Shown one piece after another: positions 1 to 8,686 of a stretch of DNA of 64,000 nucleotides. This stretch comes from Thermodesulforhabdaceae bacterium (GTDB lineage Bacteria > Desulfobacterota > Syntrophobacteria > Syntrophobacterales > Thermodesulforhabdaceae), in assembly GCA_037482015.1 (NCBI GenBank), contig JBBFKT010000001.1, forward strand, positions 587,854 to 651,853. Direction: 5' to 3'. Positions within the stretch are counted from its first letter, which is position 1. Every line of letters begins with the position of its first letter. The notes under the pieces are model-generated. The model made no database searches. It saw nothing but the letters and a program-made list of their open reading frames with translations, and was not told the origin of the DNA. A program made the translations under genes and the position numbers.

Positions 1-49
1 AACATGATTGATAAAGATCATAGCAACAATAGTAAGAATCACTAAAAAC

Positions 50-118
50 TTATCCGATCTTTTCTAATTCTTTAAGGATTTCCGGACTCAAATTATAAAA
101 ATGTTTTATTTTGCTCAT
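50..118 (-). other. possible frameshifted 5' end of a small membrane protein gene
   Basis: A 22-codon reading frame starts MSKIKHFYNLSPEILKELEK and stops at 50-52. A one-base shift near position 62 would continue it into a hydrophobic stretch (F-L-V-I-L-T-I-V-A-M-I-F-I) that runs off the left edge. This could be the start of a small one-helix membrane protein with a frameshift, or chance coding. I do not recognise a family. No good ribosome-binding site was seen. Confidence 0.2.
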
Positions 119-207
119 ATCAAATTTTATCATACAATGCTCGATGAGGATGTTCAACTACACTTTTTCTCGATCCAAAAATCTGGTCGTTTTTAGGAGC
201 ACTGCAA

Positions 208-861
208 ATGGACCAAGACCGAATTGTTCAAGTTCTTACTATTTTGAGAGATCTTTATGGCACAAGACCCTGGAACTGGCACACCAGGCAAAAACCTTTT
301 TACGTGCTCATCGCAACGATTCTTTCCCAAAGGACTCGGGACCCTCAAACCGATGCAGCAGCTAAGCGCCTGTTTGGGCAGTATCCTACACCTCAGGCTC
401 TCGCTGAAGCTCCTCTTGAAGATATAGAGAAACTTATAAAGCCCGTAAATTTTTACAAGACCAAGGCTAAGCGAGTTAAAGAAGTAAGCCGGGTGATAGC
501 TCAGGAGTTTGGTGGTAAAGTTCCTGAGTCGCTTGATGTTCTTATGAAACTACCAGGAGTAGGGCGAAAAACTGCTAACTGCGTTCTTCTCTACGGCTTT
601 CATCAGACGGCTCTCCCTGTGGATACTCATGTTCATCGTATTGCTAACCGCCTTGGGTGGATTGAAACAACATCTCCTGAAGAAACGGAAATGGTGCTGA
701 CTAACATCGTTCCTTCAGAGTGGATTCCTCTCGTGAATGATCTTTTCGTAAAGCATGGTCAGACCTTTTGTAGCCCTCAGAAGCCCAGATGCCATGATTG
801 CCCGGTTTTTTCTCTTTGCCAACACGGGCGTGGCGTTGAAGTCAAGAGTCATACAAAGTAA
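208..861 (+). CDS. nth: endonuclease III, archaeal-like subfamily
   Basis: 217-residue DNA glycosylase/AP lyase of base excision repair, expected to remove oxidised pyrimidines. The helix-hairpin-helix reads LPGVGRKTAN (about residues 114-123) and carries the catalytic Lys. The catalytic Asp lies in VDTHVHR. The C-terminus has the C-X6-C-X2-C-X5-C ligands of the [4Fe-4S] cluster. The LSQRTRD motif near residue 38 replaces the LSAQ..D of the classical bacterial enzyme and is what I associate with archaeal EndoIII. The ATG is preceded by AGGAG at 196-200. A second, classical nth lies at 5704-6342, so the two probably differ in substrate. The glycosyltransferase gene follows after 21 bp. Confidence 0.93.
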   Translation: MDQDRIVQVLTILRDLYGTRPWNWHTRQKPFYVLIATILSQRTRDPQTDAAAKRLFGQYPTPQALAEAPLEDIEKLIKPVNFYKTKAKRVKEVSRVIAQEFGGKVPESLDVLMKLPGVGRKTANCVLLYGFHQTALPVDTHVHRIANRLGWIETTSPEETEMVLTNIVPSEWIPLVNDLFVKHGQTFCSPQKPRCHDCPVFSLCQHGRGVEVKSHTK

Positions 862-882
862 ATACAAAGGGGGATCTAATCT

Positions 883-2115
883 TTGGAAATCAAAGAGCCT
901 GTAAGAATTCTAATGTATTCTCACGATACTTACGGACTTGGACATATTAGACGTTCTTTAGCCATTGCCCAAAGCGTCACATCTATTCCTGCCAACGTGC
1001 TAATCGTTACTGGCTCTCCTCTTGTGGGACGCTTTGTAATACCGGAGGGTATTGATTTCGTTCGGGTTCCTGGCATGATAAAGATAACCAACGAGGAATA
1101 CACGCCTCTTTCTATGAAACTACCTTCGTCGCATGTCCTTTCAATTAGAGAAAATATTATTCTTGCGACAGCCAAGTCCTTCCATCCTCATTTTTTTATC
1201 GTTGATAAGGCTCCACTTGGTCTAAAAAAAGAAGTTCAACCAACCCTTGAATGGATTCGATCAGAATATCCCGATTGTACAACCGTTCTTGGTCTAAGAG
1301 ACATTATGGACAGTAGCGAGGAAACGATCAGGGAATGGCGAGAAAAGAATATATACGAGGCTATGGAATCTCTGTATGATGAGATATGGATCTATGGAGT
1401 TCGTGAATTTTACGACCCTGTTAAGGAATACCAGATCCCTCCTTCTGTGGCCAAAAAGTTATATTTTACAGGTTATATTCCTAGGTATGTGCCTTCCTAC
1501 AGAGAGATTGAACGTGTGAAAGAGAGCGTTTTGGTTAGAAGAGCTTCTGGCTCGCGGAGCAAGGCTCACCTCCCAATTGTGCTCGTTACTGCAGGAGGTG
1601 GAGGGGATGGGTATCCCATATTTGATACCTTTCTTAGAGCATTTGAAAAAGACTCTTCCGAGAGTGCCAGGTTTTCTGCCGTTCTTGTTACCGGTCCTTT
1701 TTTGAGCGCAAAAACTTTTAAAGATATCAAAAGAAGAGCTTCACGGCTTGGATGGAAAACTATCAGGTTTTACAGGTTTATGGAGGCTCTTATTGCGGCT
1801 TCTTCATTTGTTGTCAGTATGGGAGGGTATAACACTATCTGTGAAATTTTTACCCTTAAAAAGCCGGCTCTCATTGTGCCACGCTGTGTGCCTAGAGAGG
1901 AACAACTCATTCGAGCAAAAGTTTTGTGTGAACACGGTTTTTGCGATTATATTCCACCGGAGAGTTTCTCGCCCGAGGTTTTGAAAGAAAAGATCCTGTC
2001 TTTTTTGAATCATAATCCCATTAATTCCGCAAAGTTTGACACATTTCCTTTTACAGCCTTCCAATTGATTCAAGATCGAATACGGCACCACCTGATAGAA
2101 AAGGAACTACTATGA
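883..2115 (+). CDS. MurG-like GT-B glycosyltransferase (COG4671 type)
   Basis: 410-residue cytosolic protein with a GT-B (MurG/UDP-GlcNAc 2-epimerase-like) fold. The N-terminus YSHDTYGLGHIRRSLAIA holds the glycine/His loop typical of the family once annotated 'predicted glycosyl transferase' (COG4671). The C-terminal half has a glycine-rich loop (TAGGGGDG) and an acidic nucleotide-sugar site region (MGGYNTICEIF). The start is TTG at 883, chosen because GGGGGAT precedes it at 869-875. Its stop overlaps the next gene's ATG by four bases, so it is co-translated with another glycosyltransferase. Acceptor and donor sugars cannot be told from sequence. The likely job is cell-surface or storage glycan synthesis. 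Confidence 0.75.
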   Translation: MEIKEPVRILMYSHDTYGLGHIRRSLAIAQSVTSIPANVLIVTGSPLVGRFVIPEGIDFVRVPGMIKITNEEYTPLSMKLPSSHVLSIRENIILATAKSFHPHFFIVDKAPLGLKKEVQPTLEWIRSEYPDCTTVLGLRDIMDSSEETIREWREKNIYEAMESLYDEIWIYGVREFYDPVKEYQIPPSVAKKLYFTGYIPRYVPSYREIERVKESVLVRRASGSRSKAHLPIVLVTAGGGGDGYPIFDTFLRAFEKDSSESARFSAVLVTGPFLSAKTFKDIKRRASRLGWKTIRFYRFMEALIAASSFVVSMGGYNTICEIFTLKKPALIVPRCVPREEQLIRAKVLCEHGFCDYIPPESFSPEVLKEKILSFLNHNPINSAKFDTFPFTAFQLIQDRIRHHLIEKELL

Positions 2116-3368
2116 GATCGACTTCTAAAAGACTTGCAATGGTTCTCAAGGGTTATCCTAGAATTTCGGAGACCTTCATAAGTAACGAGATTCTACATCT
2201 AGAGCGATCAGGAATTGATATTGCCATATTTTCATTAAGGCAGCCACGAGAGTCTTTTGCTCATAAGCATGTTAAGCAAATTAGAGCCCCAGTAACCTAT
2301 CTGCCGGAATACATTCTGCCTTCATGGAAGACTCTCTTTAGAGCTAATTTCAGGTATTTTCTATCTTATCCCTACAGATACCTTAGATCTTTCTCCAACG
2401 CATTGAAGGCTTCTATTGCTATATCATCCCCCCTTACTCCAACAGTAAGGCATTTTCTTCAAGCAGGATATCTTGTTCAACATGACTTATTTCGCAAAAA
2501 CATCGCTCATATTCACGCTCATTTTGCCCATACTCCGACATCAGTCGCTCTTTATGCTTCAGAACTAACCGGCATTTCCTTTAGTTTTACCGCTCACGCC
2601 AAGGACATTTACACATCTCATCCAGCCAAATTGATGCGCAAAATAGCTCGTGCTCGATTTATAATAACCTGCACAGAATACAACCGACAATATCTCTTAA
2701 GCCTGGCTGAGGGACTTTCCACGCCCATTTACACAATTTACCATGGCATTGATCTTTCTCGGTTCGAATTTGGTCCTGATCATCTGCCGTCACCACCATT
2801 CAGGATCTTGTCGGTGGGAAGACTTGTTAAGAAAAAGGGATATGACGATTTGTTGAAAGCTTTACGAATCCTGAAAACTCAGCAGATTCCTTTTGAGTTT
2901 TTCCACGTCGGTGATGGGGACCTAAGAGAGCAGATTCATAAGATGGCAGGAGATCTCGGTCTTCTAGATAATGTTCATTTCTTGGGCACTCTAACTCATG
3001 AAGATCTCATACCGCTCTACCGCAGAAGCCACCTTTTTGTTCTGGCTTCAAAAATAGCCCCTGACGGAGACCGAGATGGGCTTCCCAATGTTATTCTTGA
3101 AGCCATGGCGATAGGTATTCCGGTAGTGGCTACTAATGTTTCTGCCATCCCTGAAGCTGTTCATCATGAGAAAACCGGGATTCTTGTTTCACCAGAAAAT
3201 CCTTACGCATTGGCGCAGGCAATAAAAAGGGTTCTTTTTAGTCCGGGTGATGCTAGATCTATGGTCTTCGAAGCTAGACGATTTGTCGAGAGCTATTTCG
3301 ATTCTGCAATATGGATGCCTAGGCTTTACCGTATTTTTAGGGATGTTGTAAGAAATGATTATATCTAG
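2112..3368 (+). CDS. GT4-family glycosyltransferase (WcaL/AmsK-like)
   Basis: 418-residue retaining GT-B enzyme of family GT4. The start MVLKGYPRISETFISNEI resembles colanic acid/amylovoran glycosyltransferases. The C-terminal donor domain shows RILSVGRLVKKKG, HVGDGDLRE and the E-X7-E signature in GLPNVILEAMAIGIPVVAT. No signal peptide or membrane helix is seen. It overlaps the preceding gene by ATGA and is followed after 12 bp by a further GT4 gene, so the three probably build one glycan in sequence. No polymerase, flippase or transport gene is visible in the window, so the product is unknown. Confidence 0.85.
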   Translation: MRSTSKRLAMVLKGYPRISETFISNEILHLERSGIDIAIFSLRQPRESFAHKHVKQIRAPVTYLPEYILPSWKTLFRANFRYFLSYPYRYLRSFSNALKASIAISSPLTPTVRHFLQAGYLVQHDLFRKNIAHIHAHFAHTPTSVALYASELTGISFSFTAHAKDIYTSHPAKLMRKIARARFIITCTEYNRQYLLSLAEGLSTPIYTIYHGIDLSRFEFGPDHLPSPPFRILSVGRLVKKKGYDDLLKALRILKTQQIPFEFFHVGDGDLREQIHKMAGDLGLLDNVHFLGTLTHEDLIPLYRRSHLFVLASKIAPDGDRDGLPNVILEAMAIGIPVVATNVSAIPEAVHHEKTGILVSPENPYALAQAIKRVLFSPGDARSMVFEARRFVESYFDSAIWMPRLYRIFRDVVRNDYI

Positions 3369-3380
3369 GAAAGTTTTGCT

Positions 3381-4496
3381 GTGAGAGTCGGTCTCTATTT
3401 TCCCAACAAGCCACTAAATATTGGCATTCCTTCAGGTGATAAAACTATTGCAGAAGGAATTGTGGCGTCACTTGGTCGTCATGGACATCTATGCCGGGAA
3501 ATGACAGATTTTAGAAGCAGGTTGTTTTGGAAGTCTCTCCAAGAGATTATCAAATTACCTTACGCTTTCTGGGAATCTGTAAGACGGTTTCGTTCATTTA
3601 AGCCCCATATCTGGGTTACTTACCACAGCTATTATAAATCACCGGATCTATTCGGGTGGTGGCTTGCGGCGCCTCGGATTCCTTATGTTATAATTCAACC
3701 CATGAGAGCTAATAAACGAAGGAAGCAAGCCCTTACAAAGCTCGGAGCCGCTATAAACGATATAGCCATACGGCGAGCCAGTCTCCTTATCTCAAACAAT
3801 CTGATGGATATTGAAGCTCTCAAGCGCTTTGTTCCCAGTAAAGAACTTTACTATATTCCTCCGGGAATATTTCCTGATATGTTTCCTCGGGATCTAAATG
3901 CTGCATCGACGTTGCGATTAAAACTATCTCTTCCACCAAACATCCCCTTGCTTCTTACAGTTTGTATGTTCCGAAAAGGCGCGAAGTGGGAAAGCCTTGC
4001 TTTCCTCTTTGAAGCCCTTGAACTCTTGAAGTCTAAGAAAAACTTTATTCTGCTGGTTATTGGTTCTGGTTCTCTCTGGTCGTCGGTAAGGCATTATGCT
4101 TGGGAAAAACTTGGGGATCGTGTTGAATTTCTTGGGATGATTCCTAGATCGGAATTGTTCCGCTATTATTCTCTTGCCGATCTCTTTGTTTTCCCCGGTA
4201 TTGGCGAATCGCTTGGAATGGTCTATCTGGAAGCTCAGTCCTGCGGTTGCCCTGTGGTTGCTCTGGATAGCGAAGGGGTTCGTCAGGTGGTTTGTCACGG
4301 CAAGACAGGCATTTTGGTTTCTTCGCCGCTGCCGGAAGCATACGCTGACGCTGTATCTCTTATGCTGGATAGTCCGAAATTAAGGGATGAAATGGGCAGG
4401 GAAGGGATGACATTCGTTAGAGAAAAGCGAAATGCGCATCTGAACAATTTAAGCCTAGTAAGGCTGTTAGAAAGACTCGTTCATGAGCATGATTAG
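3381..4496 (+). CDS. GT4-family glycosyltransferase
   Basis: 371-residue GT-B glycosyltransferase. The N-terminus starts MRVGLYFPNKPL, with a GIPSGDKTIAEGI loop typical of GT4 acceptor domains. The donor domain has FPGIGESLGMVYLEAQSCG with the paired glutamates, followed by GCPVVALDSEGVRQVV. The start is GTG at 3381 with AGGAAAG just upstream at 3368-3374. It is the last of three co-directional glycosyltransferase genes and ends 31 bp before the convergent ferredoxin gene. Its substrate is unknown. Confidence 0.85.
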   Translation: MRVGLYFPNKPLNIGIPSGDKTIAEGIVASLGRHGHLCREMTDFRSRLFWKSLQEIIKLPYAFWESVRRFRSFKPHIWVTYHSYYKSPDLFGWWLAAPRIPYVIIQPMRANKRRKQALTKLGAAINDIAIRRASLLISNNLMDIEALKRFVPSKELYYIPPGIFPDMFPRDLNAASTLRLKLSLPPNIPLLLTVCMFRKGAKWESLAFLFEALELLKSKKNFILLVIGSGSLWSSVRHYAWEKLGDRVEFLGMIPRSELFRYYSLADLFVFPGIGESLGMVYLEAQSCGCPVVALDSEGVRQVVCHGKTGILVSSPLPEAYADAVSLMLDSPKLRDEMGREGMTFVREKRNAHLNNLSLVRLLERLVHEHD

Positions 4497-4527
4497 GCCA
4501 TCGTCTTCTCATGCAGTTTGTCTTTTT

Positions 4528-4719
4528 TCAATTAGCCCATGAGATACATTCACCCGGGCAGGATCTAATAGCATCTTCTACACATTCGCTTCCGCCTTCA
4601 GGTTTAATCACAGTAGATTTTTCGGAAGCTTCATCGAGCTTAAAGACTTCGGGGCATAGTTCTTGACAGGTTCCACAACCAACACAGCACTCTGCATCTA
4701 TAACGATTTTTTTCGGCAT
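4528..4719 (-). CDS. small [4Fe-4S] ferredoxin
   Basis: 63-residue electron carrier. The motif C-X2-C-X2-C-X4-CP (CVGCGTCQELCP) at the N-terminus and a distal Cys in SCPGECI show a single-cluster ferredoxin of the Desulfovibrio/Thermotoga kind. I chose ATG at 4719 (MPKKIVIDAE) because AAGGAG lies just upstream. An in-frame ATG at 4740 would place the Shine-Dalgarno inside the gene. It directly follows the Gate-domain gene and is probably the last gene of that transcript. The partner is unknown. Confidence 0.9.
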   Translation of the reverse strand: MPKKIVIDAECCVGCGTCQELCPEVFKLDEASEKSTVIKPEGGSECVEDAIRSCPGECISWAN

Positions 4720-4740
4720 TTTTATCTCCTTATGGGACAT

Positions 4741-5679
4741 TCAAGCTTTTTCGCTCAGAAGTTTCATATTTTTTAATCTTACTGCAAAAGCAAACAGCCT
4801 GGTGGTTACCATTGCAACAATAAGGCGGGGAACCCAGAGCCAGAACGGTGGTAACCCGAGAGGCAAGAACAAAGTGGGATCTTCGACCATCGAGTGATTT
4901 ATGCCCACAGACAATTGAAGTGCTTCCAGTTCGTCTTGGGGAATGTCGCCGTTTTTAGCTTCCTCGACAATTACTGCTCCTCCGTAAGCCAGTCCAAAGA
5001 CCACAGCCGTCATCCACAACAGTCCCACTCGCTCTGACAATCCCAGCATTTTTAAGGCTGGCTTCGTCGCTTTTACAATTATAGAAATCCAGCCCTTTGC
5101 CTTGGCCACTTCAAGAAAAATCATGATAGCCATAATAATGAAGAAAATTTTTATGCATAGCTTACCAGTTCCAATTGCCCAGGAAATTGTCATTTCCAGG
5201 AAGCTCTGGTGAACTGTTACGCTTGAAGCGACATCACGGACATTTCCTTCGTGCACACCGGTCTTAATGAAAAATCCCAGCAGGAACACTGTTACAGTTG
5301 CGGCTGTCACTCTAACCATAACAGCCTTCCACGCCTTGATACCGGATTTGGATTGAATTACCGTTTCCTGGATCATATTGTGGCATATAAGAATAAAATT
5401 CGCCATCAGGATCATTTCTTCTTTTGAGAAGGGCAAGACGGACATGGCGGCAATTCCTCCATAGACGCTGGTGAGAGCCCCCACGATAATAGGAATAGCG
5501 CTTATGCCAGGAAGGCCCAGAAGATGCATAATAGGCGCAATTATTGCGGTTAGCTTTTCCAGAATCCCTGTCCAGGAAAGGACTGCCGTCAGGTAGGATA
5601 TGGGCAGGATGATTTCAATCATCCATATAAACCCTGATAGTCCCTTTTTGATACCGTTTTTCAAGGGAACAGTGTCCAT
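4741..5679 (-). CDS. nucleoside-recognition (Gate) domain membrane protein
   Basis: 312-residue polytopic inner-membrane protein with two Gate-type modules (about 45-150 and 200-300), each with glycine-rich and hydrophobic helices. The motif GALTSVYGGIAAMSVLPFS is characteristic, and similar modules occur in spore-maturation proteins SpmA/SpmB, FeoB and nucleoside transporters. The transported substrate is unknown. It lies between the classical nth gene and the ferredoxin and is read with both. Confidence 0.75.
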   Translation of the reverse strand: MDTVPLKNGIKKGLSGFIWMIEIILPISYLTAVLSWTGILEKLTAIIAPIMHLLGLPGISAIPIIVGALTSVYGGIAAMSVLPFSKEEMILMANFILICHNMIQETVIQSKSGIKAWKAVMVRVTAATVTVFLLGFFIKTGVHEGNVRDVASSVTVHQSFLEMTISWAIGTGKLCIKIFFIIMAIMIFLEVAKAKGWISIIVKATKPALKMLGLSERVGLLWMTAVVFGLAYGGAVIVEEAKNGDIPQDELEALQLSVGINHSMVEDPTLFLPLGLPPFWLWVPRLIVAMVTTRLFAFAVRLKNMKLLSEKA

Positions 5680-5703
5680 AAAGATTATCCCGCTTGGATG
5701 GAT

Positions 5704-6342
5704 TTAAGATTGTTTGCCATAATCACACCAGGGTTGCAGACTGCAGGCGTTACACTTGGGATTTTTAGCCGTGCATGTTCTTCTTCCGTGAAGAATCAGT
5801 GCGTTACTAAACCATGTCCAGATAGTTTTAGGCACAAGGTTCATGAGTTCTCGCTCTATAATCTCCGGCTGGCTTGATCCACTCACTCCAAGCCTGTTGA
5901 CTACTCGCTGGACATGTCTGTCAACGGCTATACCTTCTTCAATACCGTAGGCGTTTCCGAGCACCATAGCCGCTGTTTTTCTGCCAACTCCGGGGAGTTT
6001 AGTGAGATCATCGATATTTTCCGGCACTTTGCCGCCAAAACGTTTTTCCAGCATTTCCGCACAGTTTTTTAGAGTTCGTGCTTTTTGCCTGAAAAATCCC
6101 GTGGGGCGTATGATTTCTTCAAGCTGCTCAACAGGAATGTTGATGAAGTCTTGAGGCGTCTTGCATTGCTTGAATAGCTTTGTGGTTACTTGATTTACTC
6201 TTTCGTCCTTACATTGAGCAGAAAGAATCACTGCCACAAGAAGTTCAAAAGGATTTGAAAACTTCAATTCAAGGGGCGCTTCGGGATATTCTTTCCGAAG
6301 CGCTTCGATGATATTTTCGAGTTTTTCTTTTAAATCTCCCAT
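5704..6342 (-). CDS. nth: endonuclease III, classical bacterial type
   Basis: 212-residue bifunctional DNA glycosylase/AP lyase for oxidised pyrimidines. It has LSAQCKDERVN at the substrate pocket, LPGVGRKTAAMVL (helix-hairpin-helix with catalytic Lys), the catalytic Asp in VDRHVQRV, and C-X6-C-X2-C-X5-C iron-sulfur ligands (CTAKNPKCNACSLQPWC). The start overlaps the end of the leucyl aminopeptidase gene by 13 bp, which implies translational coupling. It is the second EndoIII gene in this window, the other being at 208-861. Confidence 0.95.
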   Translation of the reverse strand: MGDLKEKLENIIEALRKEYPEAPLELKFSNPFELLVAVILSAQCKDERVNQVTTKLFKQCKTPQDFINIPVEQLEEIIRPTGFFRQKARTLKNCAEMLEKRFGGKVPENIDDLTKLPGVGRKTAAMVLGNAYGIEEGIAVDRHVQRVVNRLGVSGSSQPEIIERELMNLVPKTIWTWFSNALILHGRRTCTAKNPKCNACSLQPWCDYGKQS

Positions 6343-7832
6343 GCTTTCACCAGTTCAATGAGTGTTCTGATTCCAAAAGCTGTTGCTCCTTTTGGCATCT
6401 GGAACCATGGTTTTTCTGCCCAGGCTGGACCGGCAATATCTATGTGCGCCCAGGGAATTTCCTTGGGGACAAACTGTTTTAAGAAAATTCCCCCGATTAT
6501 GGTTCCGGCTTTGCGGTTTCCTACGTTTTTGAAATCGGCAATATCGCTTTTAATGTCCTCGGCATAAAAATCCCAGAGCGGAAGGGGCCAGAGCTTTTCC
6601 CCAACACGATTACCCAATGTGCTAATTTTTTCGACGACGTCGTCTTTATTGCCAAGAATCCCGGCAACGCGATCCCCCAGCGCAATAATGCAGGCTCCTG
6701 TGAGAGTTGCTAGATCCACAATAAGAGCAGGCGAATAGGTTTTTACGGCGTAGGTTATGGCATCGCACAGGATTAGCCGCCCTTCAGCGTCCGTTGTGAT
6801 AACTTCAACCGTCTGTCCTGAAAGAGTTTTTAACACATCTCCTGGACGATAGGCTTTTCCATCGGGCATGTTTTCAGCGCAGGGCATAACGCCAACAACT
6901 CTTCTAGGAGGTTTCATTGTGCCCACAATTTCCATGGCTCCAAGGACTGTGGCAGCTCCAGCCATGTCGTGCTTCATAAGTTCCATACCTGAAGCTGGTT
7001 TGATGGAAATTCCCCCCGTGTCAAAAGTGATGCCTTTTCCAACAAACACCAGAGGCTTTTCGTTTTCACAGCCCCGTGGACAATATTCCAATACGATAAC
7101 ATAACCAGGGTTGGCACTTCCCTTAGCGACGCCCACAAAGGCGCCCATGCCCATCCTTTCGGCTTCTTCCTGGTCTATTATTGTGCATTTCAGGTTATAG
7201 GTTTCGGCAATAGCTCTGGCTTCCCTGGCGAGTCGTTCAGGGGTAATCTCATTAGAGGGAGCATTAATTAGATTGCGGGCTCTCACTATGCCGTTTTCCA
7301 GACTTTTCAGGTAGCTGAGCACATCAAGAATAGCTCCATTGGGTTCGGTTTTCAGTAGGACAACCTGTTCTTCAATTTGCTTTTTAGTTTCTGCAGGCTT
7401 GGTTTTAAATTCCCGGTATTCGTAGGAAACAGAAAATCCCGTGAAGAGGAGTTCTCTAAGGAACCAGTGCAAATCTTCTGAAAGAAGTTCAAAAATCGGA
7501 AATGGAAAGGCTATTTTAGTGATTCCTTTTTCAGAGGCTTCATTAAAAGTTTTAGCCCAGACAGAGTAAAGAACATCCTGATTATGCTCATCTTTTTTAC
7601 CCAACCCGGCAAGAATTATTTTCCTGAAGGGAACGCCAGAGGGGCTATAACCAGTCATTATTTGCTCTTTTTTGGCTGAAAAATCGTTCCACCAGGGCAT
7701 TTCTTTCAGCCAGGGGAGAACTTTTGCTATCCAGGGGTGCTGAATAATGGTATCCCTTGTTTCTTCAAAGGAGAAAATTACAATAGCGTCTGCACAGCCA
7801 TTGTAAGGTTCGGTTTTCCAGGAAAAAATCAT
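6330..7832 (-). CDS. pepA: leucyl aminopeptidase (M17 family)
   Basis: 500-residue cytosolic dimetal exopeptidase, likely hexameric, used in peptide turnover. The catalytic C-terminal domain (from about residue 180) contains GKGITFDTGGISIKP with the metal/catalytic Lys and Asp, KHDMAGAA, and TTDAEGRL with the metal ligands and catalytic Arg (the family consensus is NTDAEGRL). The N-terminal domain is the usual variable M17 domain. AAGGAGG precedes the ATG. It overlaps nth downstream and follows the E1-like gene by about 56 bp. Confidence 0.95.
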   Translation of the reverse strand: MIFSWKTEPYNGCADAIVIFSFEETRDTIIQHPWIAKVLPWLKEMPWWNDFSAKKEQIMTGYSPSGVPFRKIILAGLGKKDEHNQDVLYSVWAKTFNEASEKGITKIAFPFPIFELLSEDLHWFLRELLFTGFSVSYEYREFKTKPAETKKQIEEQVVLLKTEPNGAILDVLSYLKSLENGIVRARNLINAPSNEITPERLAREARAIAETYNLKCTIIDQEEAERMGMGAFVGVAKGSANPGYVIVLEYCPRGCENEKPLVFVGKGITFDTGGISIKPASGMELMKHDMAGAATVLGAMEIVGTMKPPRRVVGVMPCAENMPDGKAYRPGDVLKTLSGQTVEVITTDAEGRLILCDAITYAVKTYSPALIVDLATLTGACIIALGDRVAGILGNKDDVVEKISTLGNRVGEKLWPLPLWDFYAEDIKSDIADFKNVGNRKAGTIIGGIFLKQFVPKEIPWAHIDIAGPAWAEKPWFQMPKGATAFGIRTLIELVKAWEI

Positions 7833-7888
7833 TTTTTCTCCTCCTTAATTCGGTTATCCGAAATAGCAGGTTTGTTCGTCAATCCAGT

Positions 7889-8665
7889 TCAAAGGTTTAT
7901 AATCATAGCCGTTCCCGATTCTCCATCCCAGTAGAAAAGTTTTCCCGAATATAAAGGAGATTTCGAAGTAGCTATCCGGATTGCTTCGTGAATCTGGACT
8001 GAGGCTATCATTGAAACCACGGGAACGAGAGTTCCAAGTTCTTCTTCGTGTTTTCTGGCTTCTCTTTTTACTCCTGCATAAAGCTTCTTGAGCTTCGGTC
8101 TGTCGTCGGGCATTGTAGTGGTTACCTGTCCCCACCAGCCTCTAACCGCTCCATGAATGAAAGGTATTCCTCGCCGGTTTGCTTCTTCTTCTGCCGATAT
8201 GCGATCCTTTGGGTTGTCAAATCCATCCAGGACTATATCTACATCGTCAAAGTGTGATGGCATTACGCGGGATTCGAAAGCTTCTACTTCGACAAGAGAG
8301 TTGATCCTTCTTATGATTTCTTTTGTGGCGAGGACTTTTGGGAAAAAAAGGGAATCTGCTATACAGAAGGGCTGTCGATTTAGATTTGATAGATCAAATC
8401 TGTCGTGATCAACTATCCTTATAAATCCGAAGCCGAGCCTTGCTGCAAGTTGTATGATATGACCTCCCAGTCCGCCGCAACCACATACAAGAAGTCGGGT
8501 TCTGCAGATGTGAGCCTGATCTTGGGTTGAAATGGTGCCCAGGTTCTTAAGATACCTCTCTGGTATGATGTTGTGTTCTATAGCTAGAGCCGTTGCTTCC
8601 CGGACTGAAATATTCTTTTTCTCAGCTAGCAACATAATTTCAAAATCGGATACTTTTTTAATCAT
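7889..8665 (-). CDS. ThiF/MoeB/HesA-family E1-like adenylyltransferase
   Basis: 258-residue enzyme expected to adenylate the C-terminus of a ubiquitin-like sulfur carrier (ThiS- or MoaD-type). The Rossmann motif is GCGGLGG. Further family residues are DHDRFDLSNLNRQ (metal/ATP site) and DGFDNPKDR. The C-X2-C zinc pairs of typical MoeB/ThiF are missing, so the exact partner cannot be assigned. ATG at 8665 is preferred over TTG at 8671 because GAGGG lies eight bases before it. It sits between mraY and pepA with no carrier protein or thiamine/molybdopterin genes nearby. Confidence 0.85.
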   Translation of the reverse strand: MIKKVSDFEIMLLAEKKNISVREATALAIEHNIIPERYLKNLGTISTQDQAHICRTRLLVCGCGGLGGHIIQLAARLGFGFIRIVDHDRFDLSNLNRQPFCIADSLFFPKVLATKEIIRRINSLVEVEAFESRVMPSHFDDVDIVLDGFDNPKDRISAEEEANRRGIPFIHGAVRGWWGQVTTTMPDDRPKLKKLYAGVKREARKHEEELGTLVPVVSMIASVQIHEAIRIATSKSPLYSGKLFYWDGESGTAMIINL

Positions 8666-8686
8666 GTTCAAAGCCCTCTTTGAGTG

